From: Vreelandella olivaria
GTDB taxonomy: Bacteria > Pseudomonadota > Gammaproteobacteria > Pseudomonadales > Halomonadaceae
Assembly: GCF_023507745.1 (NCBI RefSeq)
Contig: NZ_JALPZO010000126.1
Coordinates: forward strand, 1-41,333
Reading direction: 5' to 3'
Length of the DNA: 41,333 bases
Shown: positions 30,862-38,710 of the stretch, in pieces
How positions within the stretch are numbered: position 1 is the first letter of the stretch
Layout of the letters: each line of letters starts with the position of its first letter
Notes under the pieces: generated by a model
Database searches by the model: none
Told to the model about the DNA's origin: nothing
Seen by the model: the letters and a program-made list of their open reading frames with translations, nothing else
Program-made: the position numbers and the translations under genes

Positions 30862-31916
30862 GGGATACATTGAGGCAACTGCTTCCCGCTGTGGTAGTGG
30901 CTGGATTCTTGGGAAGCAGTCTGAACGCTCCGCCAGCCAAGGCGATCACTACTCCCTCGATTATTAATGCAACGGCGTCGAGCCAATGCCTGGATTATAG
31001 CATCGTAGGGGTTTGCTTCTGGCTCTATTGTGGTTGGACGGGGTGCAGTGTTCGCACGTCGCTGCTGGTGCGCCACTATGTGCCTGAGTTGGTGGTTTCA
31101 AGCTATGAGAAAACCGGTGAGAACCCATGGTCTGACATGGTCGGGCAAGCGTACAGCGTCTCCTCCGAACTCGCCAATTTCCTCGCCAGCAGCCTGGCTC
31201 CGAGCACCGACGCGATGGGAGGTGGCCAAAACACGTCGGACGCGGAGCCACGATACCGTCAGTCCCTGCGTTTCAAGCACGCGGACGTGGTTGGGCATCC
31301 AGGCGGGGCCATCTTCAATCAATTTGCCAGTGGGTTCGGATTTGCCTGTCAGGGAGCCGCTCAGGCGTTCTACCCCTATTATCTGTCGACTCTTGATTCG
31401 TTGGCCTGGCGATCCGGCATTCCTGAGTCCGCCTACCCTGAGGCGCTGATCCCTGGTCGGCGTGAACTTGGCCAGACCAGTGACCTGTGGGGCAACGTGT
31501 ATCCGCGTTCTGGCTTTATCGCTCAGACCCACGACTATAAAGCGGCGGCACTAACGGCTCAACGCAGTGCAGATATTGTGACTCGTACTGGTCAGCCGCA
31601 CGTCTATTTCCCCCTGATCAGAAACGCTCGTGATGGCTGGTGGCCACCTGATCCTATTGTGGAAGGCAACAGTGACCACCGGTGGCAGCAACTGCAACCG
31701 AACATGAGTCGCTCCTGTCACGTTTGGCCGGACCGAAGCGCCCAGGATACCTATGCTGATCGGCTCGCAGAGGACGGCGACTACGTTTTGCCATGTGGAG
31801 CCGGTACCACTGTTGTCAGCGTCGTGGGCAGGAGTTTCTGGGTGCACCTGGCCAGAGTCTGCCTGACTCCCTTGAAGAACGGTAGGGACGAATATGAAAT
31901 GTATCTTCTCACGTAG
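30858..31916 (+). CDS. ICE protein, PFL_4710 family (TIGR03756; TraU-like)
   Basis: A 352-aa exported, Cys-rich protein similar in pattern to TraU. The signal peptide ends near AKAITTP; then SQCLDYSIVGVCFWLYCGW with GCSVRTSLLVRHYVPELVVS, the most recognisable block. Later come HADVVGHPGGAIFNQFASGF, FYPYYLSTLDSLAWRSG and GNVYPRSGFIAQTHDYKAAA. Several cysteines suggest disulfides made by the DsbC-like neighbour. It overlaps both neighbours (4 bp and 23 bp). Confidence 0.95.
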   Translation: MRDTLRQLLPAVVVAGFLGSSLNAPPAKAITTPSIINATASSQCLDYSIVGVCFWLYCGWTGCSVRTSLLVRHYVPELVVSSYEKTGENPWSDMVGQAYSVSSELANFLASSLAPSTDAMGGGQNTSDAEPRYRQSLRFKHADVVGHPGGAIFNQFASGFGFACQGAAQAFYPYYLSTLDSLAWRSGIPESAYPEALIPGRRELGQTSDLWGNVYPRSGFIAQTHDYKAAALTAQRSADIVTRTGQPHVYFPLIRNARDGWWPPDPIVEGNSDHRWQQLQPNMSRSCHVWPDRSAQDTYADRLAEDGDYVLPCGAGTTVVSVVGRSFWVHLARVCLTPLKNGRDEYEMYLLT

Positions 31917-33330
31917 CCTGCTGCCGTTGGCAGCAGCCATGGCGATGACTGCCAGCCAGGGCGCCGTTGCCCAATCTGCTGACCACCTCTACTACCAGAT
32001 CGGCGGAGCCTCTCCCTTCTCGATCTCTGCAGGACGAGGGTATAACCCTCACCGCGCCGGTATTGGAGTCCGCTGGAACATGAACGCGACGTGCGGCAAT
32101 TTTGATATCGGAGCGACCGTCAGCAACCAGCTTAACGGCGCTACCCAAGGCTTTCAAAACATGATGGGGCAGGTCGTACAAAATGCCCAGGGAGCGGTGG
32201 CGTCGTTACCAGCGATGATTATTCAACGTGCTAACCCTGGCCTATACGACCTGTTGAGTAACGGTGTACTCCAGGGACGCATGGACTTTGACCGTTCCAA
32301 GCTGTCCTGTCAGAACATGGCAGAGCGGATGGCTGACATGGCCATGGGGGACAGCCTGATGCAACGGGCACAGGCAGAGAACTGGCAGGTGGCTGCACAG
32401 AGCACATCTGACGTCGTGGCAGCACAACGCCAGGTGGAACAATCAGGTGGTGATAACGGCGTGACCTGGGTTGGAGGGCAACGCCGTGGTGGAAGTGGGC
32501 AGCAACCCGTGCGAGTCGTCGAAGACACGGCAACTGCTGGTTACAACCTCCTCCATGGCCGTAGTGATGTCACCAGCTCTGCACCTGTGTCTGGCGGTGG
32601 AGGTGGCTGGGGATCGGTGGCTACCGACAACGGTACCTGGAGTGGTGGCGGTGGTGTAGCTGGTGGCGGTGGTGGAGGCACTGGAGAGTGCCTGGGGGGA
32701 ATGTGTACCGTCTGGGGCAGTCCTTCCGAAGCGGCTGAGTGGACGAGCAAGGTGTTGGGTGAGGACGAGCTACAAACCTGCGACAGCTGTGAGAAGCGCA
32801 CCACACAGGCAGGTACAGGCTTGATGCGAGAGCTGGAAACTGAGCAGCAAGATGTACACCAGAACCTGGTGGCGTTAGTCAACGGAAGCCAGGCGCCTTC
32901 ACCAGAGAATCTGCGTGCTGTGTCTGCAGGTGATGGCTTGACGGTGTCTCGAAGTGTCATTGAGGCATTGCGTGAAGATCCTCAAGCGGATCTCCTGGTC
33001 CACCGACTTGCGTCCGAGATGGCCATTGCCCGTGTCATGACCAAAGCCCTGTGGGCACGTCGTGCGCTGTTGGCTGGGGCGAGCGATCCGGGAGTCGCGG
33101 AAAACTCCGATGGCATGACCGCATTGGATCGTCGTATTGATGATCTTAATCGCGACATTGATATGTTGCGCTCTGAAATGGAGATTCGCCAGGCGCTGGC
33201 GTCAAGTGCGGCGGGCACTGCGTTGCAGCGGGCATCCAACCGTGCTGATGGCTCTATGACAACTGAGACACTACGGCCAGGTGCGACGATGGATAGCCGT
33301 GGCCGTCCGAGTGCAGGGGAGGAGCCGTAA
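31894..33330 (+). CDS. ICE protein, PFL_4711 family (TIGR03755)
   Basis: A 478-aa exported protein. The signal peptide ends at GAVAQSA. The family start YYQIGGASPFSISAGRGYNP and GVRWNMNATCGNFDIGATVS is clear, followed by FQNMMGQVVQNAQGAVASLP and RANPGLYDLLSNGVLQG. A Gly-rich middle (about 220-270) precedes a Cys pair region (TCDSCEKRT) and a helical C terminus. Role in the channel unknown; it has some likeness to TraH in layout. One-base overlap with the next gene. Confidence 0.94.
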   Translation: MKCIFSRSLLPLAAAMAMTASQGAVAQSADHLYYQIGGASPFSISAGRGYNPHRAGIGVRWNMNATCGNFDIGATVSNQLNGATQGFQNMMGQVVQNAQGAVASLPAMIIQRANPGLYDLLSNGVLQGRMDFDRSKLSCQNMAERMADMAMGDSLMQRAQAENWQVAAQSTSDVVAAQRQVEQSGGDNGVTWVGGQRRGGSGQQPVRVVEDTATAGYNLLHGRSDVTSSAPVSGGGGGWGSVATDNGTWSGGGGVAGGGGGGTGECLGGMCTVWGSPSEAAEWTSKVLGEDELQTCDSCEKRTTQAGTGLMRELETEQQDVHQNLVALVNGSQAPSPENLRAVSAGDGLTVSRSVIEALREDPQADLLVHRLASEMAIARVMTKALWARRALLAGASDPGVAENSDGMTALDRRIDDLNRDIDMLRSEMEIRQALASSAAGTALQRASNRADGSMTTETLRPGATMDSRGRPSAGEEP

Positions 33331-33710
33331 TGGGTCAATCACCGCGCGCCTGGTTCGACCCCAGGCGCTGGCCTCCTATTGTAGTGTTCATCATCGCCAT
33401 GGTGGTGGTGTACGTGATCAGTGGTGTCGTGGCCTCCATTGGTATCCGTCTGGCGGGAAGTATGGAGGCATGGAATGCCGCGATGAGCACCGCTGGTCCT
33501 GCCTTGCTTGGCTGGCGGATTCTGTTCTACGGCGGGATTGTTGGTCTCTGGCTGAAACTGTGGAAACCACGGGTTTTGGCGGGCCTTACCTCGGATGACG
33601 ACGGTGGAGCGCAGGCGCGACACAAGCTCAAGCGACTTGAATACGCAGCATTAGGCTTTGTTGTCCTGCTTGAGTTGATCAACGTTGTCAGTTGGCTGGG
33701 AGGATCGTAA
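33330..33710 (+). CDS. small membrane protein of the transfer operon
   Basis: A 126-aa protein with three likely membrane helices (about 16-40, 58-75, 100-122) and a charged cytoplasmic loop (SDDDGGAQARHKLKRLEYAA). Its place between PFL_4711 and the TraG-N-like gene is occupied by a similar small membrane protein in related ICEs, so it is backbone. Role unknown. ATG 33330 sits in the previous stop (TAATG). Confidence 0.85.
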   Translation: MGQSPRAWFDPRRWPPIVVFIIAMVVVYVISGVVASIGIRLAGSMEAWNAAMSTAGPALLGWRILFYGGIVGLWLKLWKPRVLAGLTSDDDGGAQARHKLKRLEYAALGFVVLLELINVVSWLGGS

Positions 33711-35231
33711 ATGGATGCTCCCTTAATTGTATTTGACTACTTTTCCAATGCACTGGTGGTGCTTGGCTGGATCATCAACAACGCCATTTGGAGCGTGATG
33801 AACAGCACGGGCATAGCGGCTGTACCGTTTATCGCGATGATTGCGTCGGAGTGGTACCGGGCACGACAGGAGGGTGACGATGAGGGAAACAAGGGGGTCC
33901 TTAGTATCAATCGCATCGAAACGCGGTTGTATGCCATGGCTCTGGTTTTCCTGTTCACCTGTCAGCCCATTCTGCAGGTCAACCTCAACACGGTTGATGT
34001 CGATGTGAATCGTAGTGAGGAGTGTGGGACACGCCAGTTTGCAAGAGGTGAATGGAGTGGGTCGACGCTGACCGGTATTGAAGGGACTGTTCCACGGATA
34101 CCGGTTTGGTGGGCATTCGTGCATGCGATCTCGCATGGCACGACGGCTACGGCCATTGCGGCGATCCCATGTAGCACGGACTTTCAATCGATTCGCACTG
34201 AGGTTGATCTACAGGCGATCGAGAATCCCGCGCTACAAACGGAAGTCGGCGAGTTCCAGCGTCAGTGTTTCGGGCGAGCCCGTAATCGTCTGTTTCAGCA
34301 GGGTGGTTCGATTGAAGCGACACGTGCCATGGATGTGGACTGGATCGGGTCTAACTACTTCCAAACGACGCCAGGCTACTACGATAGCTTCCACGCGGGC
34401 CGTCCAGTTGAGGGCTTTCCCTATAATACCGAGCGCGATCAGTCACGCCCAGGGACAGGGCCAGGCCAGCCCGGCTATCCCACATGCCAGGAGTGGTGGT
34501 CTGCCGATGAAGTGGGCCTTCGGGCTCGGCTGCACCAAGAGGTGGACGCCGGGTTTTGGGATGGATTTCGGAGCGTCTTTACCAGTAGCGACTCTGAGGA
34601 CTACGTGATCCGGCGTATGGTGAGTCCTCGCTCGGGAGCCGCCGCCGGCAACCTGGATCAAGCCGTTGTAGGCTACCGCGATCTTGATGGCGGCTCCTCC
34701 TTCTGGGATGCCACTGTCACCGCAGGAGCTGTATTTGGCGGCGGCATCTCGATACTGCCGTTTCAGGCAGGCATGGACATGCTCAAGCAGGCGCTGCCAA
34801 TGGTGCAGAGTGCACTGGTAATGGCCATCATCATCTGCCTGCCCTTCGTGATCGTGATCTCGGGTTACTCGTACAAAGCGGTGGGGATGGCGACCTTTGG
34901 GCTGTTTGGGATCTGGTTCCTGAGCTTTTGGTGGGAGCTGGCCCGTTGGGTCGATTCGAACCTGGTGGATCTGCTCTACCGTAGCGATGCCGCCAAGATG
35001 AGCTGGCTGTCGGCTGCCAACAACCTCTATGACCGTTTAGTACTGCAGTTTGTGGAGGGGGCGATGTTCCTGGTGTTACCTGCGGTGTGGCTGGGAGCGC
35101 TCGGCTGGACCGGGATGAAAGTGGGTAATGCTGTTGAGCAAGGTGTCAACAAGGGGACTGGTGACGCGCAGGGGGCGGGAAAATCGGGAGGAAGTAAAGG
35201 CCAGTCGATAGGCACAGGAGGAAAGCTATAA
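33711..35231 (+). CDS. TraG-N-like conjugation membrane protein
   Basis: A 506-aa polytopic protein, the PFL_4713-type TraG N-terminal domain protein implicated by family in channel assembly or mating-pair stabilisation. There are N-terminal helices (about 8-45 and 72-90), a long periplasmic loop with CGTRQFARGEWSGSTLTGIE, VWWAFVHAISHGTTATAIAA and QRCFGRARNRLF-like sequence, and then a C-terminal cluster of helices (about 360-470, with IIICLPFVIVISGYSYKAVG). The tail is Gly/Ser-rich. It begins right after the preceding stop (TAAATG). Last gene of the operon. Confidence 0.93.
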   Translation: MDAPLIVFDYFSNALVVLGWIINNAIWSVMNSTGIAAVPFIAMIASEWYRARQEGDDEGNKGVLSINRIETRLYAMALVFLFTCQPILQVNLNTVDVDVNRSEECGTRQFARGEWSGSTLTGIEGTVPRIPVWWAFVHAISHGTTATAIAAIPCSTDFQSIRTEVDLQAIENPALQTEVGEFQRQCFGRARNRLFQQGGSIEATRAMDVDWIGSNYFQTTPGYYDSFHAGRPVEGFPYNTERDQSRPGTGPGQPGYPTCQEWWSADEVGLRARLHQEVDAGFWDGFRSVFTSSDSEDYVIRRMVSPRSGAAAGNLDQAVVGYRDLDGGSSFWDATVTAGAVFGGGISILPFQAGMDMLKQALPMVQSALVMAIIICLPFVIVISGYSYKAVGMATFGLFGIWFLSFWWELARWVDSNLVDLLYRSDAAKMSWLSAANNLYDRLVLQFVEGAMFLVLPAVWLGALGWTGMKVGNAVEQGVNKGTGDAQGAGKSGGSKGQSIGTGGKL

Positions 35232-35238
35232 GTTGGTC

Positions 35239-35261
35239 AGGGCCAAGTGATGCTTGGCCCT
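35239..35261. terminator. stem-loop between convergent genes
   Basis: AGGGCCAAG-TGATG-CTTGGCCCT is a perfect 9-bp stem, placed between the end of the transfer operon and the convergent gene ending at 35264. It could end transcripts from both sides, although neither side has a proper T run. Confidence 0.55.
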
Positions 35262-35263
35262 AA

Positions 35264-35824
35264 TCAATAATCCTCATCGTCTGTACGCCAATCGCCAAAG
35301 TAGTATCCATAGCCAGAATGCCCGTTTCTCCAACCATCACTAAGATTTTCCTCTTCTTCCTCCTCATGGGAGGTTTCAGCCGCAGCCTGTAGCATTCCAT
35401 GTATTACAACGACCGCTACTGTAGCCCCGCCAGCAATCACTTTGCCCGCACCACGACCTACACGCTGCCATCCTTCCTGGGTGGTCGCGGTCTCGGCAGT
35501 GGCTTTGGCTGCGTCAGTGGCTGAATCCCGCAGCATGCGCAGCGACTCAGTTGGGGTTGCCTGGGTATGCCAACCGTCGGTCCAGCCGTCGTTGGTTTGG
35601 GGAGCAGGCGTAATAGCTTTGGCAGCCTGGGTAGTGACGGTCTGTGCCGTGGACTTGGCTGCGTCAGTGGCTGAGTCTCGCAGCATGCGCAGCGACTCAG
35701 TTGAGGTTGCCTGGGTATGCCACCCATCGGTCCAACCGTCGTTGTTTTGGGCAGCAGGCGCAACACGTTTCCCTGCCGCTTTGGCAGCCTGGGTGGTGCG
35801 CTGTAACAGTGTTTTAAGGCTCAT
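35264..35824 (-). CDS. protein with a duplicated 50-residue repeat, unknown function
   Basis: A 186-aa protein. Two near-identical 50-residue repeats occupy about residues 27-126, each starting NDGWTDGWHTQAT, then TESLRMLRDSATDAAKxTA. A Gly/Val-rich hydrophobic segment (AGGATVAVVVIHGMLQAA, about 137-157) could insert in a membrane. The C terminus is acidic and aromatic (EEEEENLSDGWRNGHSGYGY and then DEDY), and again contains a DGW motif. The first residues (LQRTTQAAKAAGKRVAPA) resemble half a repeat. It overlaps the next minus-strand gene by 4 bp. No family recognised. Confidence 0.7.
   Translation of the reverse strand: MSLKTLLQRTTQAAKAAGKRVAPAAQNNDGWTDGWHTQATSTESLRMLRDSATDAAKSTAQTVTTQAAKAITPAPQTNDGWTDGWHTQATPTESLRMLRDSATDAAKATAETATTQEGWQRVGRGAGKVIAGGATVAVVVIHGMLQAAAETSHEEEEEENLSDGWRNGHSGYGYYFGDWRTDDEDY
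35467..35766 (-). repeat. tandem 150-bp repeat within the 35264-35824 gene
   Basis: Two copies of a 150-bp unit (about 35467-35616 and 35617-35766) are very similar at DNA level; for example the block around GCGTCAGTGGCTGA occurs at 35511 and 35661. The period is a multiple of 3, so the frame is kept. A recent duplication is likely, and the repeat number could vary. Confidence 0.88.
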
Positions 35825-36087
35825 GACGATACCTTGCGATCATTACGTTGGCCTAGATAGGCTTCATGGTTTCTTAGCGCCGCTTCCATGTCGCGTTGCC
35901 GTTCGCTTCGGAACAAGAAGCCGACAGCACCCACCGTAGCGGCACCTGTAGCGCTGCTAAGGGTATGCAGCAGACCTTTGGAACCCACCACCTTGTTACC
36001 AAACAACAGGGCTGACGCAAAAACAGCGGATGCCTTGGCACGACGCTTCCAGATCTTGGCATCAGAATTCTGAGGGCTATCGCTCAT
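35821..36087 (-). CDS. small protein with a hydrophobic centre, unknown function
   Basis: An 88-aa protein: polar start (SDSPQNSDAKIWKRRAKASA), a hydrophobic centre (VFASALLFGNKVVG and SSATGAATVGAVGFLF), and a basic/acidic tail (RSERQRDMEAALRNHEAYLG). ATG 36087 has AGGAG about 6 bp upstream; the longer frame to 36135 lacks a site. It is translationally coupled (ATGA) to the repeat protein, so the two likely act together at a membrane. No family recognised. Confidence 0.65.
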   Translation of the reverse strand: MSDSPQNSDAKIWKRRAKASAVFASALLFGNKVVGSKGLLHTLSSATGAATVGAVGFLFRSERQRDMEAALRNHEAYLGQRNDRKVSS

Positions 36088-36210
36088 CGTTGCTCCTGTC
36101 ATCACCTTGCCAGTTTCTCTCTTGAAGGTTAGCACAACTCAAGTCCTAAAGGGCGTGGAGAGCGGTGACTTTGGCCGGGTCGAGTCTCGGCAAGAAACAA
36201 GCCCCCGAGT

Positions 36211-36498
36211 CTACACACGCCGATTTGCAAGTTCGTACACCTCTTCGTCCCGCCGGGCTCCCACCGCAATGATTAGCACTTGGATAGCGGGTCCATCTAC
36301 TTTATAGACGATCCTCGTGTTTCCAGTGCGAATCCGTCTACAGCCAGCCAGAGCGCCCCGAAGGGGTTTGCCAAGCTTGTCAGGTTCGCCACCGCGGATC
36401 CTCTCTTCAATAACATCAAGGACGCGATTCGCTGCGGCTGAACCCAATCTAATTAGATCTTGTTGAACATCGGGGTGGTAGATCAAATGCCAGACCAT
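36211..36498 (-). CDS. relE: RelE/ParE-type toxin
   Basis: A 95-aa RelE-fold toxin that would cleave mRNA on the ribosome. Pattern: WHLIYHPDVQQDLIRLGSAA, then KLGKPLRGALAGCRRIRTGN with TRIVYKVDG and a closing VLIIAVGARRDEEVYELANR; the arginines of the RIRTGNTRIVYKV block match the family. Three bases separate it from the antitoxin gene. Frame intact. The 75 bp after it (36136-36210) hold nothing recognisable. Confidence 0.94.
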   Translation of the reverse strand: MVWHLIYHPDVQQDLIRLGSAAANRVLDVIEERIRGGEPDKLGKPLRGALAGCRRIRTGNTRIVYKVDGPAIQVLIIAVGARRDEEVYELANRRV

Positions 36499-36501
36499 GC
36501 A

Positions 36502-36792
36502 TCAATCGTCCTGACTAAAGAGAGCGCGCATATCATCGTGGGAGATGGCCTGATCTGCCTGGTAGCTCGCCAATCGATCTCGGGAGATAGCTTCGATACG
36601 AAGGTCTTCAAGCTCATCAACGAGATCCTGATAGGCTTGGACGTTCATCAGTACAGCTGCAGGCTGGTTATCCTTGAAGACCACGAGTCTATCAGTCGCA
36701 CGTGATGATATCTCTTTGAGCCGGGCGCTGAAGGTACGCGCCATTGCGGTCGCTGATACCGCGTCTTCTGGACGTTCAAGTAAGGTGGCCAT
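36502..36792 (-). CDS. Phd/YefM-type antitoxin
   Basis: A 96-aa antitoxin of the Phd/YefM fold. Pattern: VSATAMARTFSARLKEISSR, RLVVFKDNQPAAVLMNVQAY and QDLVDELEDLRIEAISRDRL. The C-terminal helix (SYQADQAISHDDMRALF) would bind the toxin. A strong ribosome site (AGGAT region with GGAGGATAAC) precedes the ATG on the minus strand. The promoter carries an inverted repeat (36817-36838). Confidence 0.93.
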   Translation of the reverse strand: MATLLERPEDAVSATAMARTFSARLKEISSRATDRLVVFKDNQPAAVLMNVQAYQDLVDELEDLRIEAISRDRLASYQADQAISHDDMRALFSQDD

Positions 36793-36816
36793 AGTTATCC
36801 TCCAGTACGCATTAAG

Positions 36817-36838
36817 TTGTGCGCTATTATACGCACAA
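36817..36838 (-). promoter_or_regulatory. operator and -10 element of the YefM-RelE operon
   Basis: TTGTGCG-N8-CGCACAA is a perfect inverted repeat 24 bp before the antitoxin ATG. Its centre contains TATAAT on the minus strand (36831-36826), so antitoxin binding would cover the -10 box. A matching -35 is not obvious. No gene is seen in 36839-37039. Confidence 0.65.
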
Positions 36839-37039
36839 TTCTATGCAAATATAGCCTATCCAGCAAGGACTCAGCTCTTCACAGCATTCTTTCTTCCGAA
36901 CAGACAGCTGTACGCGAAATCTGGAGGCAAAGTTGCCAGATTTTGCGAGGGAGTCCGTTGACGGGGCGGTCAATATACGTAGGACTATGAGTACGACTCA
37001 ACCCTGTACTCAGCGATTTAGTTCGCTGGCAGTTAGGGT

Positions 37040-37069
37040 GAAGAAACCGGCCTCCGTGCCGGTTTCTTC
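37040..37069. terminator. strong stem-loop downstream of the ISL3 remnant
   Basis: GAAGAAACCGGC-N6-GCCGGTTTCTTC forms a perfect 12-bp stem. On the minus strand it follows the transposase remnant and ends in TTTCTTC; on the plus strand it is followed by GTTTC. It probably acts as a transcription terminator, perhaps in both directions. Confidence 0.65.
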
Positions 37070-37107
37070 GTTTCGGGTATACGGATTTAATGGTTGATGG
37101 GGCATCT

Positions 37108-37558
37108 TCACCCCACCAACCTCAGATGGTTGATAGATCGACCCCGTAGTTGATCGAGCAGGGTTCGCTCCTCGATGTTGGTCAGGATGCAGCGGTAGCG
37201 CTTGTTGAGGTACAGCTCGTCGATGCCCAAAATGCGGGGCGTCTCGAAGCGGTGCCAGCGCCCCAGGAACTCGGCGCGGGCGTTGAAGATGTCGCGTACT
37301 GTCTTCTCGTCCAGGCCGGTCTGTGCCGCCACGAAGGTGTAGGGGGGGGGTGAAGGATTCCTTCTCCACGTATTCATGCAGACGCAGCGTCATGCGGAAG
37401 CCGTCCACCATCTCCGGTAGCTGGGGCCTGAAAGTGGTCTTGCAGGCCCGGCAGGTATACCGGCGGCGGACCACCCAGAGGGTGACCCGCACGAACTCAC
37501 CCTGCACGCCGCATTCCTCGCAGGCGATGGGATCGGGCGCGTCCACTTGGAAGTGCAT
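37108..37558 (-). pseudogene. ISL3-family transposase remnant (truncated, frameshifted)
   Basis: The frame from ATG 37558 encodes the ISL3 zinc-binding start: MHFQVDAPDPIACEECGVQG, VTLWVVRRRYTCRACKTTFR and EMVDGFRMTLRLHEYVEKES. It then shifts at a run of eight G (37347-37354 region), after which the continuation TFVAAQTGLDEKTVRDIFNA with RILGIDELYLNKRYRCILTN is in the next frame, to a stop at 37108. ISL3 transposases are about 400 aa; only the first 150 or so are here, so most of the catalytic domain is gone. No functional IS remains. Confidence 0.85.
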
Positions 37559-37705
37559 TTTAGCGTTCGGTGCATGGCATGGTTAGCCATTGCCTTGGCC
37601 CGGTTTGAAAGATGTATTGAATAACCTGCTGTCGCTGACCTATCGCCATAACCCTCATATGATATACTTTCATTCTATCAATGAGGCAGTCTTGGGAGGT
37701 GTGTC

Positions 37706-38155
37706 ATGGCTACTGCACAGCGAGAGTTCCGAGTAGGAGAGAAGCTCCATCTGAGCATCTGGCAATTTCTAGGCATTCCACCGCGTGGTCCCCAGCTGCA
37801 TGAAGTGTTGAGGGAGGGAATCCCTTATCAAGTCTATATGAAGCTAGCCTCGGCGGTAGGGCTGGAACGTCAAGAGTTGGCTCGTTATGTGGTGATAGCT
37901 CCGGCGACACTGCAAAGACGTGCCAAAGCGGGTCGATTCAAGGCAGAAGAGAGCGACCGTCTCTACCGGTTAGCCGAAGTGTATACACGCACTGTAGATT
38001 TGTTTGAGGGCGATCTGGAACAGGCCCGGCAGTGGCTGATGAAACCGGTGCGAGGCTTGGGCGGGCGTCGCCCCATCGAAATGGTCTCAACGTCAGCAGG
38101 AACTGAGGCAGTTTTCGATCTAATTGGTCGGCTCGAACATGGAGTATTCGCTTGA
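37706..38155 (+). CDS. Xre/MbcA/ParS-type antitoxin, second Xre-RES pair
   Basis: A 149-aa antitoxin. An N-terminal helical HTH-like part (VYMKLASAVGLERQELARYV then APATLQRRAKAGRFKAEESD) leads into a DUF2384 toxin-binding domain (RLYRLAEVYTRTVDLFEGDL, EQARQWLMKPVRGLGGRRPI, ending LIGRLEHGVFA). Unlike the first pair, this gene is intact. GGGAGG lies 6 bp before the ATG. Upstream, a TCATATGA palindrome (37655-37662) overlaps a TATACT -10 candidate (37663-37668). Confidence 0.93.
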   Translation: MATAQREFRVGEKLHLSIWQFLGIPPRGPQLHEVLREGIPYQVYMKLASAVGLERQELARYVVIAPATLQRRAKAGRFKAEESDRLYRLAEVYTRTVDLFEGDLEQARQWLMKPVRGLGGRRPIEMVSTSAGTEAVFDLIGRLEHGVFA

Positions 38156-38625
38156 GTGTAGTGACAGGCTACCGATTGATCAAAAAGCGCTGGGTGGGTA
38201 ACGCCTTCGATGGAGAAGGAGCCCGCCTGTATGGTGGCCGCTGGAATAGCAAGGGGACACCGTGTGTCTACCTCGCCAGTTCTGAGTCTTTAGCGATGCT
38301 CGAAGTGATGGTTCACCTTGAAGACTACAACCTGCTGCAGCGTTACACGTTGTTCGCTGTTACCTTCAATGAGAGTGCCGTCCTGTCTCTTCCCGATGAT
38401 GAGCTACCGAAGGACTGGCAGGCCGAGCCTGCCCCAGAGTCAACTTCCGAGATCGGTGATGGCTGGCTGGCAAGCTTGTCGAGCCTGGTATTGGTTGTGC
38501 CCAGTGTCGTCGTACCGCGTGAGGTGAACTATCTTCTAAATCCGGCGCATCCAGACTTTGAGGGTATCGTAACAAGTGCAAAGGAAATAGGTTTCTCACC
38601 GGATCCCAGACTTACAGGAGATTGA
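38152..38625 (+). CDS. RES-domain toxin, second Xre-RES pair
   Basis: A 157-aa RES-family toxin expected to deplete NAD+. Core motifs: GARLYGGRWNSKGTPCVYLA (the typical R/Y/GGRWN segment), SLAMLEVMVHLED with its glutamate, and VVPSVVVPREVNYLLNPAHP containing the late conserved Ser/Asn area. The start is TTG 38152, overlapping the antitoxin stop (TTGA); GTG 38161 is an alternative. It belongs to the short single-domain RES branch, whereas the first RES toxin in the window is 238 aa and of a different branch. Confidence 0.93.
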   Translation: MSVVTGYRLIKKRWVGNAFDGEGARLYGGRWNSKGTPCVYLASSESLAMLEVMVHLEDYNLLQRYTLFAVTFNESAVLSLPDDELPKDWQAEPAPESTSEIGDGWLASLSSLVLVVPSVVVPREVNYLLNPAHPDFEGIVTSAKEIGFSPDPRLTGD

Positions 38626-38710
38626 GGCCTATCTGCGCCATCGAGTACAAATTTCGCCTCCAAAATCGACTTCTGCCCATAAAGGATAGCACCATCTAAA
38701 ATGGTCGAGG

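Noticed and set aside
35464..35766. Tandem repeat as a non-coding satellite
   Set aside because: The 150-bp period keeps the minus-strand frame and the repeats encode near-identical residues, so it is coding.
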